Assembly (NCBI RefSeq): GCF_039602135.1
Contig: NZ_CP125942.1
Location: 1,798,001 to 1,862,000, forward strand
DNA: 64,000 bases
Reading direction: 5' to 3'
Origin: Glutamicibacter sp. B1
Lineage (GTDB): Bacteria > Actinomycetota > Actinomycetes > Actinomycetales > Micrococcaceae
In this document: in pieces, positions 41,486 through 51,853 of the stretch
Layout: each line of letters starts with the position of its first letter
Numbering within the stretch: position 1 is the stretch's first letter
Notes under the pieces: model-generated
What the model was told of the DNA's origin: nothing
The model's input: the letters and a program-made list of their open reading frames with translations, nothing else
The model's database searches: none
Made by a program: the position numbers and the translations under genes

Positions 41486-42625
41486 TTAGGCGTTGTCTTG
41501 TCGTTCAGCTACCGCGTCTGCGGATTGTTGCAACGCCAGCTGTTTCTCGCGAATATGCGCAGTACGCTTCGACGGCAGGAACCTGCTGAGGTAATAGGTG
41601 ATCAACAGGAGGCACAATATGGCGCACGTTGCACTCCACCAAGAGAATCCCTCGGAGAGCATCGGTTCAATTTGCCCGTACAGATAGAACCCGAAAACGG
41701 CCAACAACACACAGTTCTTCAGCGCCCATCGCCGAGCCATGGCAGCGGTGTTATTTGGTGCTACCTGGATGGCAAACTCGTTGGGTGCACCCAATTCTGC
41801 GATAGCGTCGATTGATTGACCTGACTGCTGGGCACTGAGCCAATCCCCTTTGGCATCAGCCAGTGCGATATCAGCCTCACGTTTGGTGAATCCATAACGG
41901 CCGCGCAGAATTCTTTGTGCCTGCGCAAACCATGCTTCTGGTGAGCGGTAGGGTGCGTCACTGACACTAGCTTCAACTTTTTCCTTGCCGAATTCAGGCA
42001 GGAAGAATACCCCTACGGCAAGTATCAGACCCAGCACTGGCACGAGGAAATTCGGTATCGGGATGATCGCCCCCTCCTCCGTGACCAAGAAAATGAACGT
42101 CACAGCAAGGGCGACTACAGGTAGAGGGATCAGCGCCAGGCGCCACGAGGCTTTGAAGCGTGCCGCCATTCGTAATTGGACAAACCCAGTGCCGATGAAG
42201 GCGACTGATCCGCCGGCGATGAAACAGGCAAGCTGCCAATACAACCAGCTCTGCGCTATCCAGCCATCCTTGATGGCTATCCAGATGCCGAAGCCAATGG
42301 CCATCGCGCCTATAACCAGCCCAAAACCCAAAACCAAAGTATGGAAGTTATCAACAGGCAGCGCCTCTTGAGCAAGCTGTTCCGGGGTTTTGATTTGACG
42401 TGCACGCTGTTTGCCAAAAAGCCAGCCGCTACCTAAGAGCTCTTCGGCGCCCTGGCCGTTTGAGGTGATGGTTTCTCGCTGGTCCAGTAGTTCCTGGATG
42501 CACTGTTCTTCGGTGGCGTCGGCAAGTACCAAAGCCGCATGAAATTGCTCGGCCCATTCTTGGTCATTGGGCGCGTAGGTGGCGATGATCTGGGCAGGTG
42601 CGTCCGCCTCTGGTTGGGGTTTCAC
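41486..42625 (-). CDS. multi-pass membrane protein with two HAAS-like regions
   Basis: A 379-residue protein starting with GTG (GCGAGGAG upstream). Residues about 18-90 form a soluble helical region with an HAAS-like look (QEWAEQFHAALVL...ELLGSG). Then come four transmembrane helices (about 94-118, 126-151, 170-190, 198-210). A second HAAS-like region follows at about 235-290 (YGFTKREADIALADAKGDWL...IAELGAPNEFAIQVA) and two more helices (about 305-320, 337-358). HAAS domains are helical modules found beside PadR genes. Function is unknown; it may sense or respond to membrane stress with the adjacent PadR, but that is inference. Confidence 0.75.
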   Translation of the reverse strand: MKPQPEADAPAQIIATYAPNDQEWAEQFHAALVLADATEEQCIQELLDQRETITSNGQGAEELLGSGWLFGKQRARQIKTPEQLAQEALPVDNFHTLVLGFGLVIGAMAIGFGIWIAIKDGWIAQSWLYWQLACFIAGGSVAFIGTGFVQLRMAARFKASWRLALIPLPVVALAVTFIFLVTEEGAIIPIPNFLVPVLGLILAVGVFFLPEFGKEKVEASVSDAPYRSPEAWFAQAQRILRGRYGFTKREADIALADAKGDWLSAQQSGQSIDAIAELGAPNEFAIQVAPNNTAAMARRWALKNCVLLAVFGFYLYGQIEPMLSEGFSWWSATCAILCLLLITYYLSRFLPSKRTAHIREKQLALQQSADAVAERQDNA

Positions 42626-42648
42626 CGAAGAACTCCTCGCATTTGGCT

Positions 42649-42673
42649 TACTAGGTTAGTTTTCAACCTAGTA
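42649..42673. promoter_or_regulatory. inverted repeat upstream of the HAAS/PadR unit
   Basis: TACTAGGTT (42649-42657) faces AACCTAGTA (42665-42673) with a 7-nt spacer, ending about 24 nt before the GTG start of the membrane protein gene. It is a strong dyad in promoter position and a candidate operator for the adjacent PadR. Confidence 0.5.
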
Positions 42674-42895
42674 GATTTATCGACACAATGCAAAGAGGTA
42701 GATGGCATGAGAAAACCGGGCCGGCGTGGAATTGTGGATGCGCAGCTATCGTTACCGCTTAGCGAACTCAAAAGGTAGTTCAAGCTAGTTTTTGCATACT
42801 GGCAGGGCACAAGCACGCCGGAAACCCGGCAACTCCATTCTATGGGATAGGACTGGATTTTCGCGGAAGACAAGTGAACAGGAGCCCAGATGCGC
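42674..42895. other. non-coding stretch, no gene supported
   Basis: About 220 bp between the dyad upstream of the HAAS gene and the aspS terminator. I see only a 23-codon plus-strand frame (42706-42777) with no support, and no RNA structure that I can name. Confidence 0.5.
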
Positions 42896-42937
42896 AAAAG
42901 GGCCGGGACACTCCTTCAAGGAGTAATCCCAGCCCTC
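42896..42937 (-). terminator. terminator after aspS
   Basis: A long near-continuous hairpin with complementary AGGGC..GGGA..ACTCCTT and AAGGAGT..TCCC..GCCC arms and a TTTTGCG tail on the minus strand, 23 nt beyond the aspS stop. Confidence 0.85.
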
Positions 42938-42959
42938 TATCTGCAGGATTCAGCAGGTG

Positions 42960-44762
42960 CTACTTGGCCTCTGCCTCAGCCTTCTCGGTCTCTTCAGCCT
43001 TCTTCTTCTCAGGCTTGAAGTCGATGCCAGCTTCCTTACGCTGCTGCGGGGTGATCGGCGCAGGAGCCTGGGTCAGTGGATCGAATCCGCCACCGGTCTT
43101 CGGGAAGGCGATGACGTCGCGGATGGACTCGGAGTTGGTCAGCAACTGCAGTACACGGTCCCAACCCAGTGCGATGCCGCCATGTGGTGGGGCGCCGTAC
43201 TTGAAGCCCTCAAGCAGGAAGCCGAACTGAGTGTCGGCCTGCTCCTGAGTTACGCCCATGACCTTGAAGACACGTTCCTGAACGTCACGCTGGTGGATAC
43301 GGATCGAGCCGCCACCAATTTCATTGCCGTTGCAGACGATGTCGTAAGCGTAGGACAGTGCCGAACCTGGATCGGTGTCGAAGGTGTCCATGAACTCTGG
43401 CTTAGGGCTGGTAAACGCGTGGTGTACCGCGGTCCATGCGCCGGCTCCCACAGCGACGTCGCCGGAGGCAACAGCATCGGAAGCAGCCTCGAACATTGGT
43501 GCGTCAACGATCCAGACGAAAGCCCAGTCGCCGTCCTTGATCAAACCGGTGCGGTGACCGATTTCAACACGAACCGAGCCAAGCAGGGCACGAGACTCGT
43601 TCTTCTTGCCAGCGGAGAAGAAGATGCAGTCGCCAGCCTGTGCGCCGGTGGCTTCGGCCAGACCGGCCTTCTCTTCATCGGAGAGGTTCTTTGCCACTGG
43701 GCCAGCCAGTTCGCCGTCTTCCTTGATGAGCACATAAGCCAAGCCCTTGGCACCGCGCTGCTTAGCAAATTCCTGCCAAGCATCCAGGGTACGACGTGGC
43801 TGGGACGCGCCGCCAGGCATGACTACAGCACCCACATACTCGGACTGGAAGACCTTGAAGGAGGTGTTTGCGAAGTACTCGGTCATTTCGGTCAGTTCCA
43901 GACCGAAGCGCAGGTCCGGCTTGTCCGAACCGTACTTAGCCATAGCTTCCGAGTACGCCATACGACGGATCGGGGTTGGGACCTGAACGTCGATCAGGCT
44001 CCACAGTTCCTTGACCAGCTTTTCGCCGAGCTCGATGATGTCATCTTCGTCAACGAACGATGCTTCAATATCCAGCTGGGTGAACTCTGGCTGACGGTCA
44101 GCACGGAAGTCCTCATCGCGGTAGCAACGAGCGATCTGGTAGTACTTTTCGAAACCGCCGACCTGCAGCAGCTGCTTGAACAACTGTGGGGACTGTGGCA
44201 ATGCGTACCAGCTGCCCGGGGTCAGACGTGCCGGTACGACGAAGTCGCGGGCACCTTCTGGGGTGGAGCGAGTCAGGGTTGGGGTCTCGATCTCGATGTA
44301 GCCCTGATCGTGCAGCAGGTTGCGTGCCACGCGGTTGGCCTCGGAGCGCAGACGGATGTTGCGGGCCGGGGTTGGGCGGCGCAAGTCCAGGTAGCGGTGG
44401 CGCAGGCGTGCTTCCTCGCCAACCTCAACATGCTCGTCAACCTGGAAAGGCAGTGGTGCGGCGGTGTTCAGCACCGTCACGGTATCAGCGATAACCTCGA
44501 TTTCGCCGGTAGGCAGGTTCGGGTTCTCGTTGCCTTCCGGGCGGCGCTCGACGGTACCGACGATCTGCAGCACGAACTCATTGCGCAGCGGGTGGAAGTC
44601 CTCTTCATCGCGTACGACAACCTGGGCTACGCCCGAGGCATCACGCAAATCCAAGAAGGCGACACCACCGTGGTCACGGCGACGGGCGACCCAGCCGGTG
44701 AGGGTGACCTGCTGTCCAATGTGCTCAGCGTTCAAGACGCCCAGCTGATGAGTGCGTAGCAC
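42960..44762 (-). CDS. aspS: aspartate--tRNA ligase
   Basis: A 600-residue class II synthetase. The N-terminal OB-fold anticodon domain ([23 protein letters not shown]) is followed by motif 2 ([25 protein letters not shown]), the bacterial GAD insertion and motif 3 ([14 protein letters not shown]). The C-terminal about 25 residues are Lys/Glu/Ala-rich. The GTG start has AAAGGA 6 nt upstream. Whether it is discriminating or also charges tRNA-Asn cannot be told without gatCAB and asnS context. hisS precedes it by 91 nt. Confidence 0.98.
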   Translation of the reverse strand: MLRTHQLGVLNAEHIGQQVTLTGWVARRRDHGGVAFLDLRDASGVAQVVVRDEEDFHPLRNEFVLQIVGTVERRPEGNENPNLPTGEIEVIADTVTVLNTAAPLPFQVDEHVEVGEEARLRHRYLDLRRPTPARNIRLRSEANRVARNLLHDQGYIEIETPTLTRSTPEGARDFVVPARLTPGSWYALPQSPQLFKQLLQVGGFEKYYQIARCYRDEDFRADRQPEFTQLDIEASFVDEDDIIELGEKLVKELWSLIDVQVPTPIRRMAYSEAMAKYGSDKPDLRFGLELTEMTEYFANTSFKVFQSEYVGAVVMPGGASQPRRTLDAWQEFAKQRGAKGLAYVLIKEDGELAGPVAKNLSDEEKAGLAEATGAQAGDCIFFSAGKKNESRALLGSVRVEIGHRTGLIKDGDWAFVWIVDAPMFEAASDAVASGDVAVGAGAWTAVHHAFTSPKPEFMDTFDTDPGSALSYAYDIVCNGNEIGGGSIRIHQRDVQERVFKVMGVTQEQADTQFGFLLEGFKYGAPPHGGIALGWDRVLQLLTNSESIRDVIAFPKTGGGFDPLTQAPAPITPQQRKEAGIDFKPEKKKAEETEKAEAEAK

Positions 44763-44853
44763 TACGATCCTTTCGGTCGGTTGAGAAAGTTTCTTCCCAT
44801 GAAGTTTAGTGCACCCAAAGTGGATGCGTGAGCGGGCAATGACGCCCAGAGTT

Positions 44854-46176
44854 CTAACGGATGGAGATCTTCAGGTCCTCGGCCTCGGGCATCCACGACT
44901 GTGGGTCGGCGGCAACCTGCTGCCCGGAGCGGATGTCCTTGACCTCGTGAGTACCATCGGCGCGGGTGAACCAGACAAACGGAATCCCGCGACGATCAGC
45001 AAATTTGATCTGCTTACCGAACTTCTCAGCGCTGGCTGCCACCTCACAAGCGATACCGCGTTCGCGCAGCTGGGCGGCGACATCCTGCGCTTCGTGCCAG
45101 GATTCGTCATTAGCCAGCGTGACATATACCACTGACGGTACGCTACGGCTGGCGGTAACAACTTCTTCAGCCAAGATGCGTGAAATCAGGCGGGTTACGC
45201 CGATGGACAGGCCCACACCCGGGTAGTTCTTCTTGCCCTTAGAGGCCAGTGATTCATAGCGACCGCCAGAGCAAATCGAACCGAGTGACTCGTGGCCCAC
45301 CAGCACGGTTTCGTACACGGTGCCGGTGTAGTAGTCCAGACCTCGAGCGATCGACAGGTCAGCCATGACCTTACCGGGGGCACGCTTGGACGCTGCATCA
45401 ATGACCTGCGAGAGCTCATCCAGGCCGGTGTCCAAAAGTTCGTGGGTGACGCCGAGGGCGCGGACCTGTTCGACGAAGCTGGTGTCCATGGTGCGGATCT
45501 TCGCCAGGGCCAAGGCGGCCTCAGCTTGTTCGCGGGTTGCACCAACTTCTTCCATCAGGATCTTTGCAACAGCCTCATCACCGATCTTTTCCAACTTGTC
45601 GATAGCGCGCAAGACGGCATCTGGATCTTCCAGACCCAGTCCGCGGTAGAAGCCCTCGGCGAGCTTGCGGTTATTCACGCGCAAGCGGAAATCACCGATC
45701 GGTAGGGCTGAGAGTGCGTCGGCGATGGTTAGTGCCAGCTCCACGTCGTAGCTAAATGGCAAGGTGCCATCGCCCACAACGTCGATGTCTGCCTGGGTGA
45801 ATTCGCGGAAGCGACCGTCTTGTGGGCGTTCTCCACGCCAGACCTTCTGCATCTGGTAACGACGGAATGGGAATGCTAGATAACCAGCGTTTTCCACCAC
45901 GTAACGAGCAAAAGGCACGGTGAGGTCGAAGTGCAGTGCCAGCGCGTTCGGATCGTTCTTGTCATCCTCGGCTGCCAGACGCGAGAGTCCGTAGACTTCC
46001 TTGTCGATTTCACCCTTGCGCAATAACTGGGCGCGGGTTTCTACTGCACGGGTTTCAATATTGGCGAATCCATGTAGTTCAAAAACATGACGCAAGGTGT
46101 CCAGTACGTGCTGTTCAACAGCCCGTTCAGCTGGAAGCCATTCCGGGAAACCTGATAGTGAGGCCTTGCGTGCCAT
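44854..46176 (-). CDS. hisS: histidine--tRNA ligase
   Basis: 440 residues from the ATG at 46176 with AAGGAG upstream; the longer frame to 46206 is rejected. Motif 2 appears as [28 protein letters not shown], the histidine loops as [18 protein letters not shown] [14 protein letters not shown], and the C-terminal anticodon domain includes ERGIACEV and [11 protein letters not shown]. It is divergent from the DUF349 gene and upstream of aspS, a common actinobacterial pair. Confidence 0.97.
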   Translation of the reverse strand: MARKASLSGFPEWLPAERAVEQHVLDTLRHVFELHGFANIETRAVETRAQLLRKGEIDKEVYGLSRLAAEDDKNDPNALALHFDLTVPFARYVVENAGYLAFPFRRYQMQKVWRGERPQDGRFREFTQADIDVVGDGTLPFSYDVELALTIADALSALPIGDFRLRVNNRKLAEGFYRGLGLEDPDAVLRAIDKLEKIGDEAVAKILMEEVGATREQAEAALALAKIRTMDTSFVEQVRALGVTHELLDTGLDELSQVIDAASKRAPGKVMADLSIARGLDYYTGTVYETVLVGHESLGSICSGGRYESLASKGKKNYPGVGLSIGVTRLISRILAEEVVTASRSVPSVVYVTLANDESWHEAQDVAAQLRERGIACEVAASAEKFGKQIKFADRRGIPFVWFTRADGTHEVKDIRSGQQVAADPQSWMPEAEDLKISIR

Positions 46177-46318
46177 GAAACTCCTTAGTGCAAATTGGGC
46201 TACCAACCCATCTTAAGCCTGTTTTATAAGAAACCTGTGCACGTCGGCTTACTAAGAAACGGAGGTCACAGGTAGAGTTGGCTACAGCAAGTGCTCGTAA
46301 AGTGAAAGAGTTTCAGCG

Positions 46319-47677
46319 GTGACCACCAGTCAGCAATCCGACGACAGCCAGAAGACCCCTTTGCCGCAGGCGCAGAAGCCTGCTGCAAAACCGGTTGTAG
46401 CGCCGAGCGTCGCACACACCACTCCCCTCGATGAAGCGGCTAAATTTGCCCGAGTGACCGAAGACGGGCACGTCTTTGTCATCATTGATGGCGCGGAGTT
46501 CCCAGTGGGTCAGTACCCAGATGCCACGCAGGAAGAAGCCTTGGGTTACTTCGTGCGTAAATATGACGATGCCCTCTCGCAGTTGATGCTGCTGGAGCAG
46601 CGTGTCGTTGCTAAGGCGCCAGCCGGAGAGCTGGGCAAGGCTGTTCAGGCTCTGTCGGCGACTGTCGCAGAACGTCATATGGTCGGCGACATCCCGGCCC
46701 TCGAGTCACGTCTGGAAAATGTTCGTGTTGCCGTGGAGAGCCTCTCCGCCGAGCAGCGCAAGGCTCACGATGCCGCCCGCGCCGAGCAGTTGGCCACCCG
46801 CGAAGCCATCGTTGAGCAAGCAGAAGCAATGGCTGCCAAGCGTCCCGAGCAGATTCAGTGGAAGACCGCATCGGCCTCCATGAATGAATTGTTTGAGCAG
46901 TGGAAGGCATCCCAGCGTTCTTCGGTCCGTCTACCACGGGCAACCGAGGACGCGTTGTGGAAGCGATTCCGTGCCGCTCGCACCACCTTCGACCGTCATC
47001 GTCGTGCGTACTTCTCGCAGCTTGATTCGACCAATGCGTCGGCCAAGGCTGTGAAGGAAGAACTGATCGCCCGCGCAGAAGCGTTGCAGAGCTCGACCGA
47101 TTGGGCTGCTACTGCCGCCGAATACCGCAAGCTCATGGATGAGTGGAAGAAGTCTCGTCGCGCCTCCCGCAAGGATGATGATCAGCTGTGGGGCCGTTTC
47201 CGCGCCGCCCAGGACGTGTTCTTCCAGGCTCGTGCTGCAGCAAACGCCAAGATCGACGAAGAATACTCGCAGAACCTCGTGGTGAAGGAAGCACTGCTCG
47301 AGGAAGCTCGTGCATTGTTGCCGATCAAGGATCTAGCAGCGGCCAAGGCCAAGCTGGATTCCATCCGCGACCGGTGGGAATCAGCCGGCAAGGTGCCTCG
47401 CAACGATCTGCAGCGCATCGAATCCGCACTGCGTCAGGTAGAAGACGCTGTGAAGGGTGCTGAAGATGAGCAGTGGCGCCGATCCAACCCTGAGACCAAG
47501 GCTCGCTCTAACTCGATGCTCAGCCAGTTGCAGGACACGATTTCTGCACTGGAAGAAGATCTTGCCGCAGCTCAGGCTAAGGGCAATGCCAAGCAGATCG
47601 CAGCAGCCCAGGAAGCCCTGGATGCTCGTCGTATGTGGCTGAACACTCTGGAAAAGTCTGCAGCAGACTTCCAGTAA
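46319..47677 (+). CDS. DUF349 domain protein
   Basis: A 452-residue soluble, strongly helical and highly charged protein. A Gln/Pro-rich N-terminal tail of about 40 residues leads to FVIIDGAEFPVGQYPDATQEEALGYFVRKYDD, then a long series of DUF349 repeats, each containing a Trp-containing helix (ELFEQWKASQRSSVRL, DALWKRFRAAR, KLMDEWKKSRRASRKDDDQLWGRFRAAQD). The C-terminal part is coiled-coil-like. DUF349 proteins have no agreed function, though family members have been linked to envelope stress. The start is GTG with AAAGAG upstream. It is divergent from hisS. Confidence 0.92.
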   Translation: MTTSQQSDDSQKTPLPQAQKPAAKPVVAPSVAHTTPLDEAAKFARVTEDGHVFVIIDGAEFPVGQYPDATQEEALGYFVRKYDDALSQLMLLEQRVVAKAPAGELGKAVQALSATVAERHMVGDIPALESRLENVRVAVESLSAEQRKAHDAARAEQLATREAIVEQAEAMAAKRPEQIQWKTASASMNELFEQWKASQRSSVRLPRATEDALWKRFRAARTTFDRHRRAYFSQLDSTNASAKAVKEELIARAEALQSSTDWAATAAEYRKLMDEWKKSRRASRKDDDQLWGRFRAAQDVFFQARAAANAKIDEEYSQNLVVKEALLEEARALLPIKDLAAAKAKLDSIRDRWESAGKVPRNDLQRIESALRQVEDAVKGAEDEQWRRSNPETKARSNSMLSQLQDTISALEEDLAAAQAKGNAKQIAAAQEALDARRMWLNTLEKSAADFQ

Positions 47678-47737
47678 GTAATCCACAGATCGTCAGTACA
47701 CGCTCAACGCGGCGGCGCTTACTGGTTCAGTAGCCAC

Positions 47738-48361
47738 ATGGAATCTATAAATTGCCAGGCTACCGGACCACGCGCCGTCGCGTTGCGCATTCCAGAGGAC
47801 CTCTGGATCGCTGGTCAGATGTTTAGCCGTAACGAGTTGCAAGCGATGACCTCGAATGGATTATTGCGCGAAGTGCTCGGTGATTGCTTTCTTCCCAGCC
47901 ATATACAGGTCACCGCCTCGCTACGAGCAAGGATTGTCGCCTTTGTCTGTGGGCGTGAGTTAAACTCTCAGACCGTCATAGCGCGCCAAACTGCCGCCTG
48001 GATCCACGGACTATTACCCGAAGTCTTTACGATGTGCATCTATACGCGCACCTACCATCGACCATTCGAGCCAGGCTTCGGATTGAACGCTCAATTTATG
48101 CAAGCCGACGTTCCGGATACTCAGATGGTCTTTCGTAGCCGCATCAAAGTCACTTCAGCCTTACGAAGCGTGTGTGACTGTGCCCAATTTGACCCGTTGC
48201 CCATCGCGAGTCGAGCACTGAGCAAGGTCATATCTCTGGATGACCCTTATCTAAATCTCGATTCAATCAGAGAGAGTCTAAGAACCTACGAGAGGTCGCC
48301 CGAAAGATCCCGTGCGCTGCGCCTAGTAGATTCCTTCGGCGACGTCGCCCAGGCAGCATGA
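47738..48361 (+). CDS. AbiEi-like/DUF559-associated helical protein, orphan
   Basis: A 207-residue protein resembling the N-terminal part of actinobacterial AbiEi-type proteins: a leading helical region with FSRNELQAMTSNGLLREVLGDCFLP (winged-helix-like), then RQTAAWIHGL, a beta-rich part ending in FRSRIKVTSALRSVCDCA, and a helical tail LDSIRESLRTYERSPERSRALRLVDSF. The C-terminal endonuclease-like domain often attached to such proteins is absent. No partner AbiEii toxin is next to it. Assignment is tentative. It is convergent with rel, with 20 nt between stop codons. Confidence 0.5.
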   Translation: MESINCQATGPRAVALRIPEDLWIAGQMFSRNELQAMTSNGLLREVLGDCFLPSHIQVTASLRARIVAFVCGRELNSQTVIARQTAAWIHGLLPEVFTMCIYTRTYHRPFEPGFGLNAQFMQADVPDTQMVFRSRIKVTSALRSVCDCAQFDPLPIASRALSKVISLDDPYLNLDSIRESLRTYERSPERSRALRLVDSFGDVAQAA

Positions 48362-48381
48362 CCTTCTGCTGATCAAACCAA

Positions 48382-50649
48382 CTAGCGGCGTGAACCTGCG
48401 GTCGTGCGGTACACGTCGTAGACGCCATCAATTCGACGCACCTGGTTCAGCACGTGGCTCAAGAACTTAGGGTCGCCCATTTCGAAGGAGAAGCGGGACA
48501 ACGCGACTCGATCCTTACTGGTCTGCACCGATGCTGACAGGATGTTCAGGTGGCTCTCGGACAAGATGCGGGTGACATCGGAGAGCAAAGATTTGCGGTC
48601 CAGCGCTTCAACCTGGATTTCGACCAAGAAGACACCGTGATGCTTCGCCGCCCAAGTAACATTGACCAGTCGGTCGGGTTGGTTGGAAAGTTGCGTGAGG
48701 TTCAGGCAGTCAGCACGGTGCACGGACACCCCAGCACCGCGGGTCACAAAGCCTTGGATCTCATCCGGTGGCACCGGAGTACAGCAACGAGCCAGTTTCA
48801 CCAGAACATCGCCAACGCCCTCAACAATCACGCCTGCCTCGTTGCCCGTGGTGGGGCTCGGAGCGCTCGGACGGACTACGGCTTCCTCATCAACCTGCTC
48901 GGCTTCTGGAGGGCCAATGAGGGCGGTCAGATGCTCGATAACATTCTGTGCGCTGGTATGCCCATCGCCCACCGACTGATACAGGGCTGAAATGTCCGTA
49001 TGGTGAAGTTCGTTGGCCACCGCGGTCAGTAGATCATGAGTCATCAACTTCTGCAGCGGCAGATGATTGCGACGCAGCTCCTTGGTCAGAAGCTCCTTGC
49101 CCTTTTCGATGGCTTCTTCGCGACGTTCTTTAGAGAAGTAGCCACGGATCTTGGCCTTAGCACGAGGTGACTTAACAAAGTTTTGCCAGTCCTGGGATGG
49201 GCCCGCGCCTTCCGCCTTCGAGGTAAATACCTCGACCACGTCGCCTTGTTTAAGCTCAGTATGCAGTGGCACCAGTTTGCCGTTGACGCGGCTACCAATG
49301 GTGCGGTGTCCTACGTCAGTATGGATGGAATACGCGAAGTCCACCGGTGTTGCACCCACTGGCAGCGACATGATGTCGCCCTTCGGGGTGAAGACATAAA
49401 CCTCGGCTGAACTGATCGTGTAGCGCAGTCCATCAAGGAATTCTTCAGAGTCAGTGGTATCGGCCTGCCATTCCATCAAGGAACGCAGCCAGTCCATATT
49501 CTGCTCTGGCGAGAGCATCGAGTTGGCGTTCTGCCCATGCTTGTACTGGAAGTGCGCTGCCACACCGTACTCAGCACGAACGTGCATGTCGTGCGTGCGA
49601 ATCTGGATCTCGACAGGCTTACCCTCGGGGCCCATCACCGTGGTGTGCAGTGACTGATACAGGTTCAGCTTCGGAATAGCGATGTAGTCTTTGAAGCGGT
49701 TTGGCAATGGATTCCACTCGGCGTGAACTACGCCCAGCGCGCCATAACAGTCTTTGACGGTATCAACGAGGATTCGAACGCCCATCAGGTCATGGATGTC
49801 GTCAAAATCTTTACCTCGAACAATCATCTTCTGATAGATCGAGTAGTAGTGCTTCGGACGCCCCGAGACCGTGGCGTTGATATCGACCTTGCCTAGGTCG
49901 CCCGAAAGAGTCTCGCGAATAGATGAGAGATACTTTTCTCGTTCCGGGGTGCGATCCCCCACCATGCGAACGATTTCTTGGTAAACCTTTGGATGTAGAG
50001 CCGCGAAGGATAGGTCTTCAAGTTCCCATTTCACGGTGTTCATGCCCAGGCGATGCGCCAATGGGGCAAAAATTTCCAAGGTCTCTTTGGCTTTGCGCGA
50101 TGAAGATTCTTGAGAGACGTAGCGCCAGGTGCGAGCATTGTGCAGGCGGTCGGCTAGCTTGATCAGCAGGACGCGGATGTCGCGCGACATTGCGACGACC
50201 ATCTTGCGTACGGTTTCGGCCGGGGCCGCTTCACCGTAGGTGACCTTGTCGAGTTTTGTGACGCCATCTACCAGCATGGCGATTTCTTCGGAGAATTCCT
50301 TCTGAACCGATTCCAGAGAGTATTCGGTATCTTCAACTGTGTCATGCAACAGGGCGGCGGCAAGAATTGCGCCGGTCATTCCCATTTCGGCCAGAATAGT
50401 CGCAACAGCTACCGGGTGAGTGATGTAGGGGTCACCGCTTTTGCGTTTTTGACCCTCATGGTACTTTTCTGCGACTTCGTAGGCATGGACCAGCAGATCC
50501 AGATCCGCACGTGGATGTTTGGATTTTACGGTACGAAGCAGTGGCTCAAGTGTGGGCGAAGTACTCGGGGTGCTCCCGCGACCTGCAAAGCGTACTAAAC
50601 GGGAAATTGAGCGTCGTTTCGAATTGTTCAGGTTTGACGTATTTGCCAT
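48382..50649 (-). CDS. rel: bifunctional (p)ppGpp synthetase/hydrolase
   Basis: A 755-residue RelA/SpoT-type protein. The hydrolase HD motif is intact ([13 protein letters not shown]102-D103), preceded by [23 protein letters not shown]. The synthetase domain shows [17 protein letters not shown] and [25 protein letters not shown] domain ([31 protein letters not shown]), the conserved [17 protein letters not shown] segment and a C-terminal ACT domain follow. Both catalytic halves appear functional, as in the single Rel of actinobacteria, which controls the stringent response. It is transcribed on the same strand as secF but a hairpin terminator for secDF lies between them and the next unit. Confidence 0.96.
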   Translation of the reverse strand: MANTSNLNNSKRRSISRLVRFAGRGSTPSTSPTLEPLLRTVKSKHPRADLDLLVHAYEVAEKYHEGQKRKSGDPYITHPVAVATILAEMGMTGAILAAALLHDTVEDTEYSLESVQKEFSEEIAMLVDGVTKLDKVTYGEAAPAETVRKMVVAMSRDIRVLLIKLADRLHNARTWRYVSQESSSRKAKETLEIFAPLAHRLGMNTVKWELEDLSFAALHPKVYQEIVRMVGDRTPEREKYLSSIRETLSGDLGKVDINATVSGRPKHYYSIYQKMIVRGKDFDDIHDLMGVRILVDTVKDCYGALGVVHAEWNPLPNRFKDYIAIPKLNLYQSLHTTVMGPEGKPVEIQIRTHDMHVRAEYGVAAHFQYKHGQNANSMLSPEQNMDWLRSLMEWQADTTDSEEFLDGLRYTISSAEVYVFTPKGDIMSLPVGATPVDFAYSIHTDVGHRTIGSRVNGKLVPLHTELKQGDVVEVFTSKAEGAGPSQDWQNFVKSPRAKAKIRGYFSKERREEAIEKGKELLTKELRRNHLPLQKLMTHDLLTAVANELHHTDISALYQSVGDGHTSAQNVIEHLTALIGPPEAEQVDEEAVVRPSAPSPTTGNEAGVIVEGVGDVLVKLARCCTPVPPDEIQGFVTRGAGVSVHRADCLNLTQLSNQPDRLVNVTWAAKHHGVFLVEIQVEALDRKSLLSDVTRILSESHLNILSASVQTSKDRVALSRFSFEMGDPKFLSHVLNQVRRIDGVYDVYRTTAGSRR

Positions 50650-50832
50650 GCCCCGCTCCTTCCCATTGCCACCGGACGACGTCAGCTTGTGGGTGCTAAT
50701 GCGTCATCGTCTAGTGATAGTTTTCAGTCGTGGATTCCATCACGACCTTGCACCAAAAAACATGTTGTTTAGTTCATTCGTTATAGCACGTTCGGCCGGT
50801 GACAACTAATTACACCGCTTCACGTGATTGCG

Positions 50833-50865
50833 AAAAGGCACCCCCAGCATTCACTGGAAGTGCCT
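50833..50865 (-). terminator. terminator after secF
   Basis: AGGCACCCCCAG (50836-50847) pairs with CTGGAAGTGCCT (50854-50865) with two G-U pairs and a 6-nt loop, and TTTT follows on the minus strand. It lies 20 nt past the secF stop and separates yajC-secD-secF from rel. Confidence 0.8.
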
Positions 50866-50884
50866 CATCGCGAACCGTTAGGAG

Positions 50885-51853
50885 TTAGTCTACGGTCAAT
50901 TTCTTCGTATGTTCAACGATGACCGGTTCGTTGCGGCGCAGCCATTGGTACAACGGCGCCTGAACGAACAGCGTGGACAAGGCAGAAACGATAATGCCGA
51001 CGAACAAGGCCAACGAAAGGTCCTTGAGCGTACCTGCACCGAGCATGTAGGAACCGATGAAAAGAATCGATGCCACTGGAAGCACGGCAACCACGGAGGT
51101 ATTGATCGAACGAACCAGGGTCTGGTTCACCGCGAGGTTTACCAATTGCTCAAAGGTTCGCTTCGACTGCTTGCTGAAGTCCTTGGTGTTTTCGCGGACC
51201 TTATCGAAGACCACCACGGTGTCATAGAGCGAATAACTCAGAATCGTCAGGAAGCCAATGATCGCACTCGGGGTGATCTCGAAGCCAGAGACCGAGTAGA
51301 TCCCGGCAGTCACCACAATGACCACAAGCAGACCAATAATCGCGGCCAGCGACATCTTCCAGGTGCGGAAGTAGGCAGCCATCAACAGACCTACCAGGAT
51401 CACGAAGGCAAACAGACCCAGTAGAGCCTGGCGTGAAACGTCCTGGCCCCAGGTTGGGCCAATGAAGTTACTGGTCACTTCGTTGCTAGATACTTGGTAC
51501 CCGTCGGCCAAGGAAGCTGCGATGGCGAGGGTCTCGTCATCGCTCAGGCGCTCGGTCTGAACACGCATGGTGTTTGGCGCAATGTTGGTGACAGTTGCTT
51601 CAGCTGAGGAAGCAACCGAGGTCACCGCGGTTTCACCAATCTTGGTGTCAGTATTCTGCACATCGGACACCGTGAATTCTGAACCGCCACGGAAGTCAAT
51701 GCCCAGGTTGAACCCGCCCTTGACCACTGGTACAAGGATCGAAAGGATCACCAGTGCACCTGCAATGGTGAACCAGAGACGGTGCTTGGAGGTGAACGGG
51801 TAGGAACGCTTGCCGGTGTAGAGCTCGTTGCCCCAGGTGACTAGCTTATTCAT
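50885..51853 (-). CDS. secF: protein translocase subunit SecF
   Basis: 322 residues from the ATG at 51853 (AGGAGG upstream, 8-nt overlap with the secD stop). Six transmembrane helices are seen with the first periplasmic domain starting at NLGIDFRGGSEFTV, and the conserved membrane segment SYSLYDTVVVFDKVRENT. SecF works with SecD in proton-motive-force-driven release of translocated proteins. Confidence 0.97.
   Translation of the reverse strand: MNKLVTWGNELYTGKRSYPFTSKHRLWFTIAGALVILSILVPVVKGGFNLGIDFRGGSEFTVSDVQNTDTKIGETAVTSVASSAEATVTNIAPNTMRVQTERLSDDETLAIAASLADGYQVSSNEVTSNFIGPTWGQDVSRQALLGLFAFVILVGLLMAAYFRTWKMSLAAIIGLLVVIVVTAGIYSVSGFEITPSAIIGFLTILSYSLYDTVVVFDKVRENTKDFSKQSKRTFEQLVNLAVNQTLVRSINTSVVAVLPVASILFIGSYMLGAGTLKDLSLALFVGIIVSALSTLFVQAPLYQWLRRNEPVIVEHTKKLTVD

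Noticed and set aside
42706..42777. 23-codon plus-strand frame starting MRKPGRRG
   Set aside because: Too short and unsupported to call a gene; no ribosome binding site seen.
42957..44759. 600-residue open frame on the plus strand
   Set aside because: Exact antisense shadow of aspS, lacking any recognisable domain; the minus strand has clear class II synthetase motifs.
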